Assembly (NCBI GenBank): GCA_015680685.1 | Contig: MNCI01035004.1 | Location: forward strand, 80,638-126,950 | DNA length: 46,313 nucleotides | Source: Gnetum montanum | Taxonomy: Eukaryota; Streptophyta; Gnetopsida; Gnetales; Gnetaceae | Direction of reading: 5' to 3' | Shown here: positions 34,300-44,264 of the stretch, piece by piece | How positions within the stretch are numbered: position 1 is the first letter of the stretch | Layout: every line of letters starts with the position of its first letter | Position numbers and translations under genes: made by a program | The notes under the pieces: model-generated | Seen by the model: only the letters and a program-made list of their open reading frames with translations | The model's database searches: none | What the model was told of the DNA's origin: nothing

Positions 34300-35545
34300 T
34301 GAGAACCATAGAACTTAAAAAGAAGGGATGAATAAGTTTCCCTAAACAAACATTCTCCAACAAAATCACATACTAATTTTACATGGTTCCCCAGCTTGGG
34401 TACTCCACACTTGGAGGGTAGATCTCTTGCACACCTCTAGACTTTGTTCCTCTCAAATTGTGATTTGAATGATATCACACCCTATACAAGCTCTAAGATC
34501 TACTCTGGAGTGATTCATTATCATGAATCCACTCAACCTTGCAAGGTTCCAACAAGCCTAGAATGTGGTTTCTAAGATGCCACAACCTTTACAACTTGAG
34601 CTCCACTTTGAAGTCTTGTGATACTACACCAACACTCAATCCTCCAAGATCCTAACAAGCTCAATGATGATGCCCTTTTACAAGAAGCACATCAACCCCA
34701 ATGGGGCAACAAAAAGAGAAGTAAATTCACAAGAAAAGAATGTAACTAATTTATAGATTCTTGACTTTGAGGCACAATTCAATGGCATTGAATACAGCAG
34801 CACATATGATATGACAACGAGGTACAATACACAACCAAATGATATGATAAATTAAGTACATGAGGATAGTATGCAATGATTACTTTAATAGTGACTATTC
34901 ATGCACAAGACTTGCACATAACTCAAGAGAATGAAGTCTTCTAATAGTCTTGAAGTTTCTAAAAATGCCTCAAACTTTGTGCAATAGCTACCTAACAACT
35001 ATGGAATATGTCTTCTTTGAGATTAGGACATCTCACTGCATAGACCTCAATTCATGATAGACATCTCTCCATCAAAGGAGATGTATCTTTGGAGACATCT
35101 ACATGTAGAACATCTTCTCCAAACATGAGACATCTATTATTTCTACAAGATATCTTCTCTAGTTCTTCTACACCTTAGCCAAGACATCTACTTATATGGG
35201 ACATATTCTCAACTTTTGGGCTTTGCTTCTTGAGGCTTCCTTTCATTGATTTGGCTCATTCCTAATCTTGGAAACTTCTTAATTTTGTTGTAGTCTTCAT
35301 CTTTGTCCTTGCTCCTACTTAATTCATTGTATCTTCACTTTGATATCTTATTGTAGCTCTCATTACTAGAATATTTATTTATGTCTAGCAAGTCCTTGTG
35401 ATATCCACTTTTGACATCTCTTTGTAGATGTCATTTCTTGAGTTCTCCTCATGGTCTCCATGTTCTTATGCTATAAACACAACAACCACATAAGCATCCT
35501 TGTTCTGCATTTTTCTCAAGGTTTTGACATACCAAAAGGTCAACA
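34300..35545 (-). repeat. 5' LTR of the Sirevirus-like element
   Basis: 1246 bp. On the minus strand it begins TGTTGACCTTTTGG and ends GGTTCTCA, giving TG...CA ends. Four exact AGACATCT motifs plus several altered ones lie at 35000-35220. Confidence 0.92.
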
Positions 35546-36790
35546 CTTCTAATATAGCCATGTAAGGGTCCACAAACCTTGGTAGCTTAAAAGCCTTGCC
35601 TTCAAACACTAATATAAGGAACTAGATGTAACAAGCATGAAGGAAGATAGCTCCATGGCATTTTCCTCTTATTTTATTTATAACCTTATAGTCTATCCTT
35701 AATGGAAAAACTCCTAAAATTAGCTTAATCATGTGAGATTAAATATAGTTCATTAGAAATTCTAAATATTGTGCATCGAAGTAGCTTCTCTAGTAGATAA
35801 CTAAAAAGAAGTCACAATAGGGATCCTCTGGGCAAGCTCTTCTTTGTGATGCATAGCCTACAAAAACTAGAGTCATTCTCTCAGGCTTATGAACTTCACT
35901 TAGCAAAAATTCTAACAAAAATAAGCTAAGGCTTAGCTAAACCCCTTAATTATGAATCTCAAATAAGCTCTACTACATGGCATCATTCATATATTGTATA
36001 GGAAAGAAATACCTTTTATTTTTAAAAGCTACCTAGGCCAAGACATGGTAATCAGCTACAATATTAACCTCATAACTAAAACAAAAATTTAAAGCAAAAA
36101 TAAATATTCAGTATGGAAACTTGAGCACTGCAACTTTGGGGATGGCATTCCTATACCCCTACGCCTTTACTAGATTGGCTGGTGGAAGCTTGATGCCTTT
36201 CCTATCTTAGGATGATTTCATAATTTGTCACTTAGTAATTCTTTATTATATTGATGATCCTCTATTTCTATAATATTTTGCTCAACTATTCTATAGAGCT
36301 CATAAGTCTTCTGAACACTAATGTCGATAAAGCATTAAATGTTACCTCTAAATCATAGCTTATCCTTTTCATAAATCATTTCTGTAATTAAATGATTTAG
36401 GAAATCCCTGATTAGGTTTCCACTAGGTCTAAAATCAAGCTTTTAAATCCTATTTTCTCATATAATTCTCATCATTTCTCCATGATTTTATCACTAAATC
36501 ATGGTTTTCATCAAAATAAAATAGTTCTAACTCTTCTACATTTAGTTCTAGTCTTGTGACATCGATCCACTGACAAAGCTGGTAGATGTTTAATTTAAAG
36601 TACTATAGGTATTCAAAAAAAAGTGAAGATATCAACATCTTGAAGCTTCTAGGATGCCTCTTGCTTTTTCTTGTGTAATATCTTAGCTATTATTTCTTGA
36701 GGATTCTAAATATTTTTTGTGTTCTTTAATGGTTATTTTATCTCTCTTTTTTTCATGCTCTATTTCAACTTTTAGCTCTACTTTAGTTTC
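35546..36790 (-). pseudogene. Middle part of the long minus-strand ORF
   Basis: Minus-strand reading with few frameshifts: IDVTRLELNVEELELFYFDE (about 36570-36510), NAIPKVAVLKFPY (about 36150), SEVHKPERMTLVFVGYASQ (about 35910-35860), YFDAQYLEFLMNYI and MIKLILGVFPLRIDYKVINK (about 35780-35690), LPRFVDPYMAILEV (about 35590-35550). The last codons run into the insertion point and continue at 28697 as GR.MWESPLRHYYKH. Stops are mainly TAG/TAA where Gln fits. No known domain recognised. Confidence 0.55.
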
Positions 36791-39060
36791 TAGCTCTATT
36801 CACTAATGGTTCTATGTTTGAAACCTTACTCAAATCCTTTTATTAATATTTAGAGCTCTGATTCTTTAATTTTCTCACTTTAGAGAAGTTGTTCAATTCA
36901 ATTTTTAACATATGTCATATGCTTTAATTTTGTTAAGTTAATTCATTTAAATCTTAAGGGTTTAGGCTTAACGTCTCAACCTATTCTCATGGTTGTAGCT
37001 TAATCTTAGTACTGACATCAACTTGTAGAAACCTTTTTAAACCTATTTATAAATTCTAATTTAAACTCTATAAATTTGTTCCATGATGATGCTAATGTGG
37101 CAAGGTCATTCATGTATTTTCTTGTAGAGTCATATTTTAGCTCTACAAATAATCTTTTCCTCCTAAGCTCATGTGTCAATGTGTTTCTTAAGCTTCCCTA
37201 TAAAATCAAATCCTAGTTCTACAAACTATGCTATATTTTTCAGCTTTTTACTCAATATTCTGAGTTGGATTAAAAATTTAATAAGCTTATGCATAAATTA
37301 TATGCTTTTGTAGGCTCAAGATAAGAACTACCATGGTTTGTAGAACCATTTCAAAGCTTATTTGTAGAATCATTTCATGTTTTATGAACTCATTCTGCAA
37401 AGGAGTTGGCATGGCAAAGTGACTTTATAGTTTCCTTATAGAATTGGTAATTTTTTTCTACAAGTTGTTGACATGGCAAGGTTTTCCAATTTTAAAGTTT
37501 ACGCTTCCATCTTAAAATATTTTTTGAATTTCTAGAGCTAACATGGCTCATAGAACCATCTTGGATCTTATTCGTAGAACCAAATTTTGGTTCTACATAT
37601 CTACTATATTCAAAGGTTGATGTGGAAGAATCACTTTTAGGCTTCCTTGTAGAATCAATCTTCAGATCTACCATTTGTATAATATTCCTTAGCTTCTCAC
37701 TCTTCATCCATCTAGTCCTTATCATGTTGCATTAACTTAAAAACTAAATAAGCATGTGCATATTTTTCCTTGTAATCTCTTTGTGGACTGACAAAAATTC
37801 CATTTAATCTAACTAGGCTTATTGAAACTTCTAGCTTTTCTTTCTAGAGCCATCTTGTAGAATCATTTCTTGGATTTACAAATCTTCACCATGAAGTCCA
37901 ATGTAGCAAGTCTTTTTTTTCATGCTTTTTTGTAGAATTGAATTGTGACCTTAAAAGTAACATCTTCTCCAAGGCTAGCATGGTAAAAATAGATTCTATT
38001 GATCTAATATGGCTCATAGAATTATTCTAGCATTTATTCATAGAGCTAACCTTTAGCTCTACAAATTAGCATTAAACAAAAGATGACATGGTAGAATTTC
38101 TTTGAGATCCATTCATAGAGCTAAATTTTAACTTCACAAAATCAACTCTATAAGGTATTATGGTACTGAGGCTAACTATTTCTTAAAAGCTTCTTATGCA
38201 TTCCTAGCTATTCATAGAACTATTTTGTAAAGTCTCTTTTGGTTCAATGATCTTGTTTCTCATGACTGCTGATATGGTAGAACCAACATTAAGCTTTCTT
38301 ATAGAGCAAATTTACCACTTTTTAGACTATTCCTACAAGCTAATGTGGCAAAACCATTTTTATGCTTGCTCATAGAACCAAATCTTCACTCTACGAATAA
38401 TACTTTTTTCTCCAAGGTTGACGCGGTAGAGCTACTTTCTTGTAGAATCAGAATCATCTTATGTAAAATCATCCTACAAAGGAGCTAACATAATAGAATC
38501 ATTTCTATACCCATTTTTAGAATATAATTTTAGTTCAACAAGCAATACCTTTACTCTATAGTTTATGTGGTAAAGCTTTTTTGTACCTACTTAGTAAAGG
38601 TAAATTTTACTTCTACAAATGACATCCTTTCTCTAGCGCTAACATGGTAGAGATGATGAGTGTGTTCCTTCAAGAGCCATTTCATAGAACTAGTATTTGT
38701 CTTTACAAATCTTTATCATGAGATAAAGCTAACATGGTAGAGCTAATTATGTACTCCATAGCAAAACCATTTTCCAAACTTTTGAACTTTCCTAACTTAG
38801 TAGCGCTATCTTGGAAGACCTATTCTCCAAGCTTTTTCCTGTAGAGCTACTTCTTATTTCTATTAACATACTTCATACAATAGCTTATGTGGCAAATGGT
38901 ATTTTCATAAAGCTAATTTTTGACTTCCTTTTTACCTAAATCCCTTGAAATTAAGTCAGGTAGAACCACTTTGTAGAGTCATTTCATAGAACTATGAGCT
39001 TTTCAATTAGCTGATATGGCAAGCTTTCTTAATGAATCCTCCTTTAATACTTGGATCAAG
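36790..39060 (-). repeat. Decayed ~75-bp tandem array encoding a ~25-residue repeat
   Basis: About 2.3 kb built of diverged units near 75 bases. On the plus strand each unit has CATAGAACTAAATTTTAGTTCTAC-like sequence, then TCTCCAAAGCTAACATGGTAGAGC. The first part is an inverted repeat; the cleanest case is near 37577-37600 (GTAGAACCAAATTTTGGTTCTAC). On the minus strand the unit keeps one frame, with HVS..., FVELKFSSMN-like motifs recurring: VEPKFGSTNKIQDGSMSHVS in 37725-37492, ELKFSSMNGSQRNSTM near 38110, YHVSARERMSFVEVKF near 38630. Period divisible by three supports a former repeat protein; stops break it now. Confidence 0.65.
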
Positions 39061-39470
39061 CCCTTTTCCTAAAATTAGTTATTCTTCCTATGATTAACTA
39101 TTTGTTCTAATGTCTATCAACATGATTCTTAGGCTCTATGATTCCACTTTTAATGATCTCATCTAGTAGATAAATAGAATGTATGCTTGAGCCAATTCAA
39201 ACTTGTGTAAGCTTTATCCTTAATGATTAACTCAACTATTCTATGTGATACTAACTTAAATTTAAAACCCTATCTCTTCAAACTACCTGGTATTTCTTAA
39301 GCTTATGTAATTGATAGAGCTGAATGTTATGGGATTGTTCAATCTTAAAACCCTTTATTAAAAAGAAAAATTGGCATGAAAACTTTGATCTTTATAGTAT
39401 TACAATCAGTCATCCCTTGGAATTTACTTTGGTTAGGGCTCATTTTTCATTTTAATCATAGCGCGATGAA
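39060..39470 (-). pseudogene. Possible N-terminal part of the long minus-strand ORF
   Basis: The minus strand from about 39370 reads LRLNNPITFSSINYISLRNT, FEEIGFQIQVSII and YILFIYQMRSLKVES, allowing Gln at stops. It runs into the repeat array. Start codon not identifiable. Confidence 0.35.
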
Positions 39471-40745
39471 TTTTGACTTAATCTCAAATTTGCATCATTT
39501 TTGAATAGAGAAATAAAAATTAATTCCTACTTCATTAATGGCCAAAATGTCACAACACCTAGGAGTATTAAGCATAATTATCCTCTTCACCACAAGTGTC
39601 TATACATCATCTTTGAGAGTGTTACAATCCTCCATATCATAGCCTATGACTTGATGATAATAAAAAAACTTATTGGAATTATATCATTTGGAAATTGAAA
39701 GTTATCTTCCATACACATTTGAAAGGATTGATTGCCAAATTTTAGAGGCTTTTGAAATGAGCTCTTATTTGTTCTAATATCTTTTTTGCAGTTATATTTC
39801 CCTCATTTAATAGCATGTTATATAGTTGAGTGTATGTCATGGAAAATTTATGATATTTTAACCTATCTTTTTGTGACCTCCTATGCCAATTGTTGAATGT
39901 GCTTTTTTCATTCTTGATAGGTTTAGGATTCACACTCCTAATTCCATCATTGTTAGTATTTTTAGGTGATTGAATTATAGTAGGTTTGGTTCACTGAAGC
40001 CATCATTTAACTTGCATTCTAAGAAGATTTATCTTACTAGCTACCTCATTTACCTTGTGGAAATTTACTCATTCTAGATCATTTTACTATATGGTTACTT
40101 TCCCAATGTGTTTGGCTGAAATGATGGCATCATGTAGGCTAAGTGGCTTGGAATACATCAACTTAACTCTAATGTAGTCATTAACTACTCCATCAAAGAT
40201 ATCCAACAACTATTCATTAGGCAAAGGATGCATAACTTCCATAGTGTTAGATGTCCATCTAGAGATGAACTTTGAGATGGATTCATTATAAGCTTGTTTG
40301 ATGGTAAAGAGATTCTATAGAATACCATCCTTAAAAATGTTTTATTTGAATTTTTCTACAAACGTTGTCAATAGCTACTTAAGTGAAGTAATGGAACTAT
40401 GAGAAAGTAACCTATACCACTCGAGGGCTTTTCCCATTATAAAGCTAGAAAAACTATGCAATATAATACATGGGTAGCTAGCCAAAAGTATGCATTCATT
40501 ATAGAAAGTGATAACATGATTGATGGGATTAAATCCTCATTCTACTTGGTGAAATTAGGCAATAAGATCCCCTTGTGACCTATGTCAATGGGATTAAGAA
40601 GCCAATGGATTCCATAAGAAGATTAACTAATGACACAACAAGGTTATCCCCATGTAATGTAGTGCCTTTTTTGGTTTGGTTCTCTTTTTCTTGTAACCTG
40701 GTAAAAAGATCTTCTAGTAGTAGCATTAATTCTAGAGGAACTCTA
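39470..40745 (-). pseudogene. Tat-like Ty3/gypsy gag remnant
   Basis: Minus-strand blocks match the retrotransposon gag domain: NPINHVITFYNECILLASYP, MGKALEWYRLLSHSSITS, FKDGILQNLFTIKQAYNESI, SISKFISRWTSNTMEVMHP and LMYSKPLSLHDAIISAKH (about 40560-40110). 39933-39742 (KFSMTYTQLYNMLLNEGNI) is the region before the knuckle. The knuckle itself, about 39663-39625, reads YYHQVIGYDMEDC; relatives have CxxHxxxGHxxxDC, so Cys and His became Tyr by transitions. This identifies the Tat lineage. Confidence 0.75.
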
Positions 40746-40749
40746 GGCA

Positions 40750-40954
40750 AGGATTAAATAAGGGTAGTTGCAAGTAATAGGTTGTAAGATGACATAGTAG
40801 GTTGAACAGTAGGTGTGGCAATAGGCATAGGTAATTGTAATGATAGAAAAAATCAATTCTAGAAATCAAAAGAATCCATACAAAATAGTTTTACCTCAAA
40901 ATCTATGAGCCTCAAAAAGGATCTGAGGTATCTTAGGTGGTCTTGTCAATCACC
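40750..40954 (-). other. Leader between LTR and gag, with possible PBS
   Basis: The minus strand at 40944-40927 reads TGACAAGACCACCTAAGA, loosely like the TGGCGACTCCACTGGGGA-type PBS of some Tat elements, but with transversions. The same place has an 8-bp stem (CTTAGGTG/CACCTAAG). Confidence 0.25.
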
Positions 40955-42000
40955 TAAGGACTTGAAAATCTATTACTGAAAGAAATATGGACAAAATGAA
41001 TAGTAATGATGCAAATAGCATATCCAATACTAGATCAATAAGTGAGAACAAAGAATGATACGGAAGATGATAGAAAGTATCATCAAAAAAGGTAAAATTT
41101 GTATTAAATACAAATTACAATGGTGAGAGAATATAAATTATAAAACTATGAATGTTTTGTAGATCTTTAATAAAAATGGTGATGAAAGTCTTGCTTGTGG
41201 GTGGATGGTATGTGTCTCATAGTCCTTACAAATGTATTCAACTTGCTCAATTTACTTCTAAATGTAACTACAATAGATTCTCACTACTCATGATGATTAG
41301 CATTGGAATGAAAAAATGTCTCTTGACTCTCTACTCTACTCCAAAAGTCATTTGGAGAAATCTCAAATGATTGAAAAGACCCTAGGTCTCCTTGTCAACA
41401 ATCTACCAAATATTCCAAAAATGATGTAGATTCTTGTTTTTATAGGCCAAAATTTATCAGTACTTTATTAATTAGCTTCTAACAAGTGTCTTGGGCAATT
41501 ATAGAGAATTTTTGGTCATTTTTGTGGCCCAAAACTACAGTGTTTTTGGCACCAGCATTTTTTTTTTACTAATGTGAATTTAGTTAAAATATTTTTGACA
41601 ATGTATTTGAAAATTACATGCTCAAATACACTGGCTTAATGAAATTCATAGCTTATTTGATAGTGCAAGCCATGAATTTCATATTACATTTTTAAAATGC
41701 TTATAGTTTTGTTGAAATAGGGTCATAAGTTGAATTTTTGAGGGAAATTTCAAGACATTTGTTTTTACTCCTGAATCCACTCAAAATTACAATTAAAATT
41801 TGGTTACAAGGATTTCCTGTAGAAAATTGTAATTTTCCTTGAGGTGTTTTAGTAATAATAATGTAAAATTTTACTTTGAATTCTGATGTAAGGAGAGTAT
41901 AAATGACATGGAAACTTAAGATTTTTGTACTATCACTATGTGTGGTAAAGCCTAAAATAGGTTCAATGGTGGATTAATTCTTTTCATTAGTGTTGAAGGA
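40955..42000 (-). repeat. Probable 5' LTR of the Tat-like gag element
   Basis: Lies directly upstream of gag on the minus strand and has no coding sequence. The minus strand holds CCTATAAAAACA, a TATA box, at 41444-41435. A 16-bp near-perfect hairpin (ATGAAATTCATAGCTT at 41639-41654 with 41667-41682) sits in what would be U3. No second LTR copy is in the window, so boundaries are guesses. Confidence 0.4.
41435..41444 (-). promoter_or_regulatory. TATA box in the probable Tat-like LTR
   Basis: Minus strand TATAAAAACA preceded by CC, followed by transcribed-leader-like sequence toward gag. Confidence 0.4.
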
Positions 42001-43159
42001 GTAGGATTAACCATAGTAATTTTTGGGAATAGGCTGTAGGAAGAAGGTATATTAGTTGTTGAGGAAACTATGATAATAAGGCTGACTAAAACAAGTAATG
42101 CAACAAAGATATTTTGAGTATGGGAACAAAGAACAAATTGGTAGAAGCAATGAGGTTCACATAATATATAGTGGGATTGTGTGATGAATGAAAAGAATCT
42201 ATAGACATAGAGACATAGGGATATTTCTCCTCATTACCATCATGAACACTAACGTCCCCACTTTGCTTGCTATGTTGGTCTTGAAACTAATAGATTTTGC
42301 TGTAAATATTGATGTTGAAATTTTTGATGAAATGATCCCATATGATACTTATCATTACCTAGACTTCATGGGATTGTTTGAGTTGTGTAAGAAAGATCCC
42401 AAACTACTAGCTACTTCATATGAAATCATTCTTCTTAACTCATTCTTAGGTAGTGCAATGCTTAGTTCTCACTTAGCACATGAAACTTTATAAACATGTT
42501 GTACTATGGATGTCATAAGAACCTATGCCTTCTATGCTTCCATTAGATTATAAATTTGAAATATGTGAAAGAATTCATATTTTTATCCTAACATGAAATC
42601 AATAAGTATTCTTATGCATACTTAAGAAAGAGTGATCAACTATAAAATTGAAACTCTACAATAATGTAAAAAAATTTTCTAACTACTATAAAGGATCCTA
42701 TAAGTTTCTAGGCAAAGGTTCTTAACACTAGAAACTTATTTGGTCCTTCTTCTAGCATCAAAAATGTTCTTGTAGAAATATTATTCATGCTCCAACAAGG
42801 ATACTTCTATGAACTAAGTATAATAATTCTTAGTCATATCCACAAATAGTCTTCAACTTAATGTAACCTTTATTTCATCAACAATAATGACATAAATAGA
42901 GTATAAGTCTCCAGTAAAATGTAAAGTTAATCCTACCAAAAACAAACTAGTGATGATAGGAGAGTGATAAAATATTAGGATTAGTACAAGACAAAATATA
43001 CAGAATGTAATATTAATCACAACATAAATATTGGTAAAATAGAACTAATAATTTAAGATAAAAAAGTCTCTCATTGTAAATAATTTGACTAGCTAAGATC
43101 AATACTATAATTAGATGATAAAATTAATAAATACATTAGAAATAAAATTGACCTAGGAT
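42000..43159. other. Unassigned DNA with one 101-codon ORF
   Basis: 42188-42493 on + is open (MNTNVPTLLAMLVLK, FDEMIPYDTYHYLDFMGLFE, LLATSYEIILLNSFLGSAML) but I recognise no family. The rest is AT-rich. It may include the upstream part of the LINE whose RT end follows, but I cannot align it. Confidence 0.25.
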
Positions 43160-43379
43160 GCTCAAAATTAAGACAAACTCATGGTGTTCTATATGATAAA
43201 AAAATACCAATAAAATTAAAGAAGAAATTTTATAGGATAGGAATCAAGCCTACTATCATATATGATACTAAATACTAGGTAGTACAAAAGAGGGATGAAT
43301 AACAAATCAGTGTAGAAGAAATGTGAATGCTTTGATGGACTTTAAATGTTACTGTAAGAGATAAATTATGTAATACAAG
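43160..43379 (+). pseudogene. LINE (L1-type) reverse transcriptase C-terminal fragment
   Basis: One plus-strand frame reads QTHGVLYDKKIPIKLKKKFY, RIGIKPTIIYDTKY, QKRDE.QISVEEM and VRDKLCNTS. Plant LINEs have the matching series GVLCDKRVP.KLKGKFYR, AIRP..LYG.E.W, K..VQ.LSV.EMRMLRWM and R.D.IRN. Stops fall at the Trp, Gln and Arg codons. It is cut at 43379 by the LTR that starts at 43380; the rest would lie beyond the window. Confidence 0.8.
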
Positions 43380-43931
43380 TGATGAGCAGCAAGGCACCCC
43401 TACGCCCAACCAAACAAATCATAGGCATTCATGTGCAATTTGGTCGAATTCCACACACTTTAATTACCAAGTACGCTAGAGCTAATGGTGACTTTATGTT
43501 ATCCATTCATCATCTTCCCAATCTCACTTGTGACATGCAAGTGTATGGTTAAGTGTGACTAAGGCATAATATTTTTATTATTTTTTATTTTATCAATTTG
43601 ATCACTTAAAACAAGAATAAAAGTGAGAGTAATTAAGTGCTAAGTAAACTATTGTCTAATCTAGCCTAACACAAGTAACCTGCTCCACTTCCCGAACACA
43701 TCCTGAACTTCGTGTAAACACTACTACGTTGTCAAATGCTAACCATTTCTGAGCTACCAAGTGTCACATGTATGTTCGAAGGCCATGCTTGTATATTCTA
43801 ATTAGTTTCTTAATTAATCAAAATTAATTGCTAAATGAATAATATTAATGTAAACTACATGAATGCACGATATGTAAATGCATAAAGAAAGAAAGTCTCA
43901 AGGGATACAAGGATGAATCAAAGAGCTTGTC

Positions 43932-43937
43932 TTTATT
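43932..43937 (-). promoter_or_regulatory. AATAAA polyadenylation signal in the LTR
   Basis: Minus strand GGCAATAAAGACAAG, about 175 bases downstream of the TATA box, bounding a likely R region. Confidence 0.45.
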
Positions 43938-44108
43938 GCCAATACAACGGTGTGTGCAAGTACATCTATGCTTAAATAAATATCTAATCACACTTAGACC
44001 TCCTACTATGGGCACTTGGAAAATGCTTGAACTCTCAAATGAACAAACTACAAGAGTTTCGCTTCTTAACTTCCAAAAACTACTCTCGAATCATGTGCGC
44101 AAGGGCCA

Positions 44109-44116
44109 TATTTATA
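44109..44116 (-). promoter_or_regulatory. TATA box in the LTR
   Basis: Minus strand GGCCTATAAATATGGCCC. Directly upstream is a cluster of GATATC motifs. Confidence 0.65.
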
Positions 44117-44133
44117 GGCCTAGGAGTAACCCT

Positions 44134-44222
44134 GCGATATCACATGCTCGATATTGCATCTTGGGCTGCGATATCATGTACCCGATATCATGTACCTAAT
44201 ATCATGGACACTCTGATATCGA
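44134..44222 (-). promoter_or_regulatory. GATATC motif cluster in U3
   Basis: Six copies or near copies of GATATC within about 90 bases just upstream of the TATA box. CGATATCATGTAC occurs twice in tandem (about 44169 and 44183 on the plus strand). Confidence 0.6.
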
Positions 44223-44247
44223 AGCTTCAGTAAAACATGATTCATCA

Positions 44248-44264
44248 TACCCCCATGATTAAAT
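44248..44264 (-). other. Polypurine tract
   Basis: Minus strand TTTAATCATGGGGGTA abutting the LTR. Confidence 0.65.

Larger units (their letters stand above)
28703..35545 (-). mobile_element. Sirevirus-like (Ty1/copia) element lacking pol
   Basis: Minus-strand LTR element of 6.84 kb with LTRs at 28703-29950 and 34300-35545 and a perfect 5-bp TSD CTTCT (28698-28702, 35546-35550). The PBS matches initiator Met tRNA and a polypurine tract adjoins the left LTR. Internal sequence (4.35 kb) has a copia-type gag with zinc knuckles and coiled coil and then a second unidentified ORF. No protease, integrase, RT or RNase H is visible between them, so it would need help from an autonomous relative. Point differences between LTRs are plentiful, so insertion is old. 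Confidence 0.9.
43380..44247 (-). repeat. 3' LTR of a Ty3/gypsy element running off the right edge
   Basis: 868 bp with six-base inverted ends TGATGA...TCATCA. A polypurine tract lies on its right, so the element is on the minus strand and this is its 3' LTR. It holds a TATA box and, 170 bases further, AATAAA. It is richer in CpG than the rest of the window, which suggests it is younger. The partner LTR is outside the window. Confidence 0.75.

Noticed and set aside
36790-39060. CRISPR-like or satellite array
   Set aside because: Units are contiguous and diverged with no spacer and repeat pattern, and they keep a reading frame. A CRISPR array is not expected in a plant nuclear genome.
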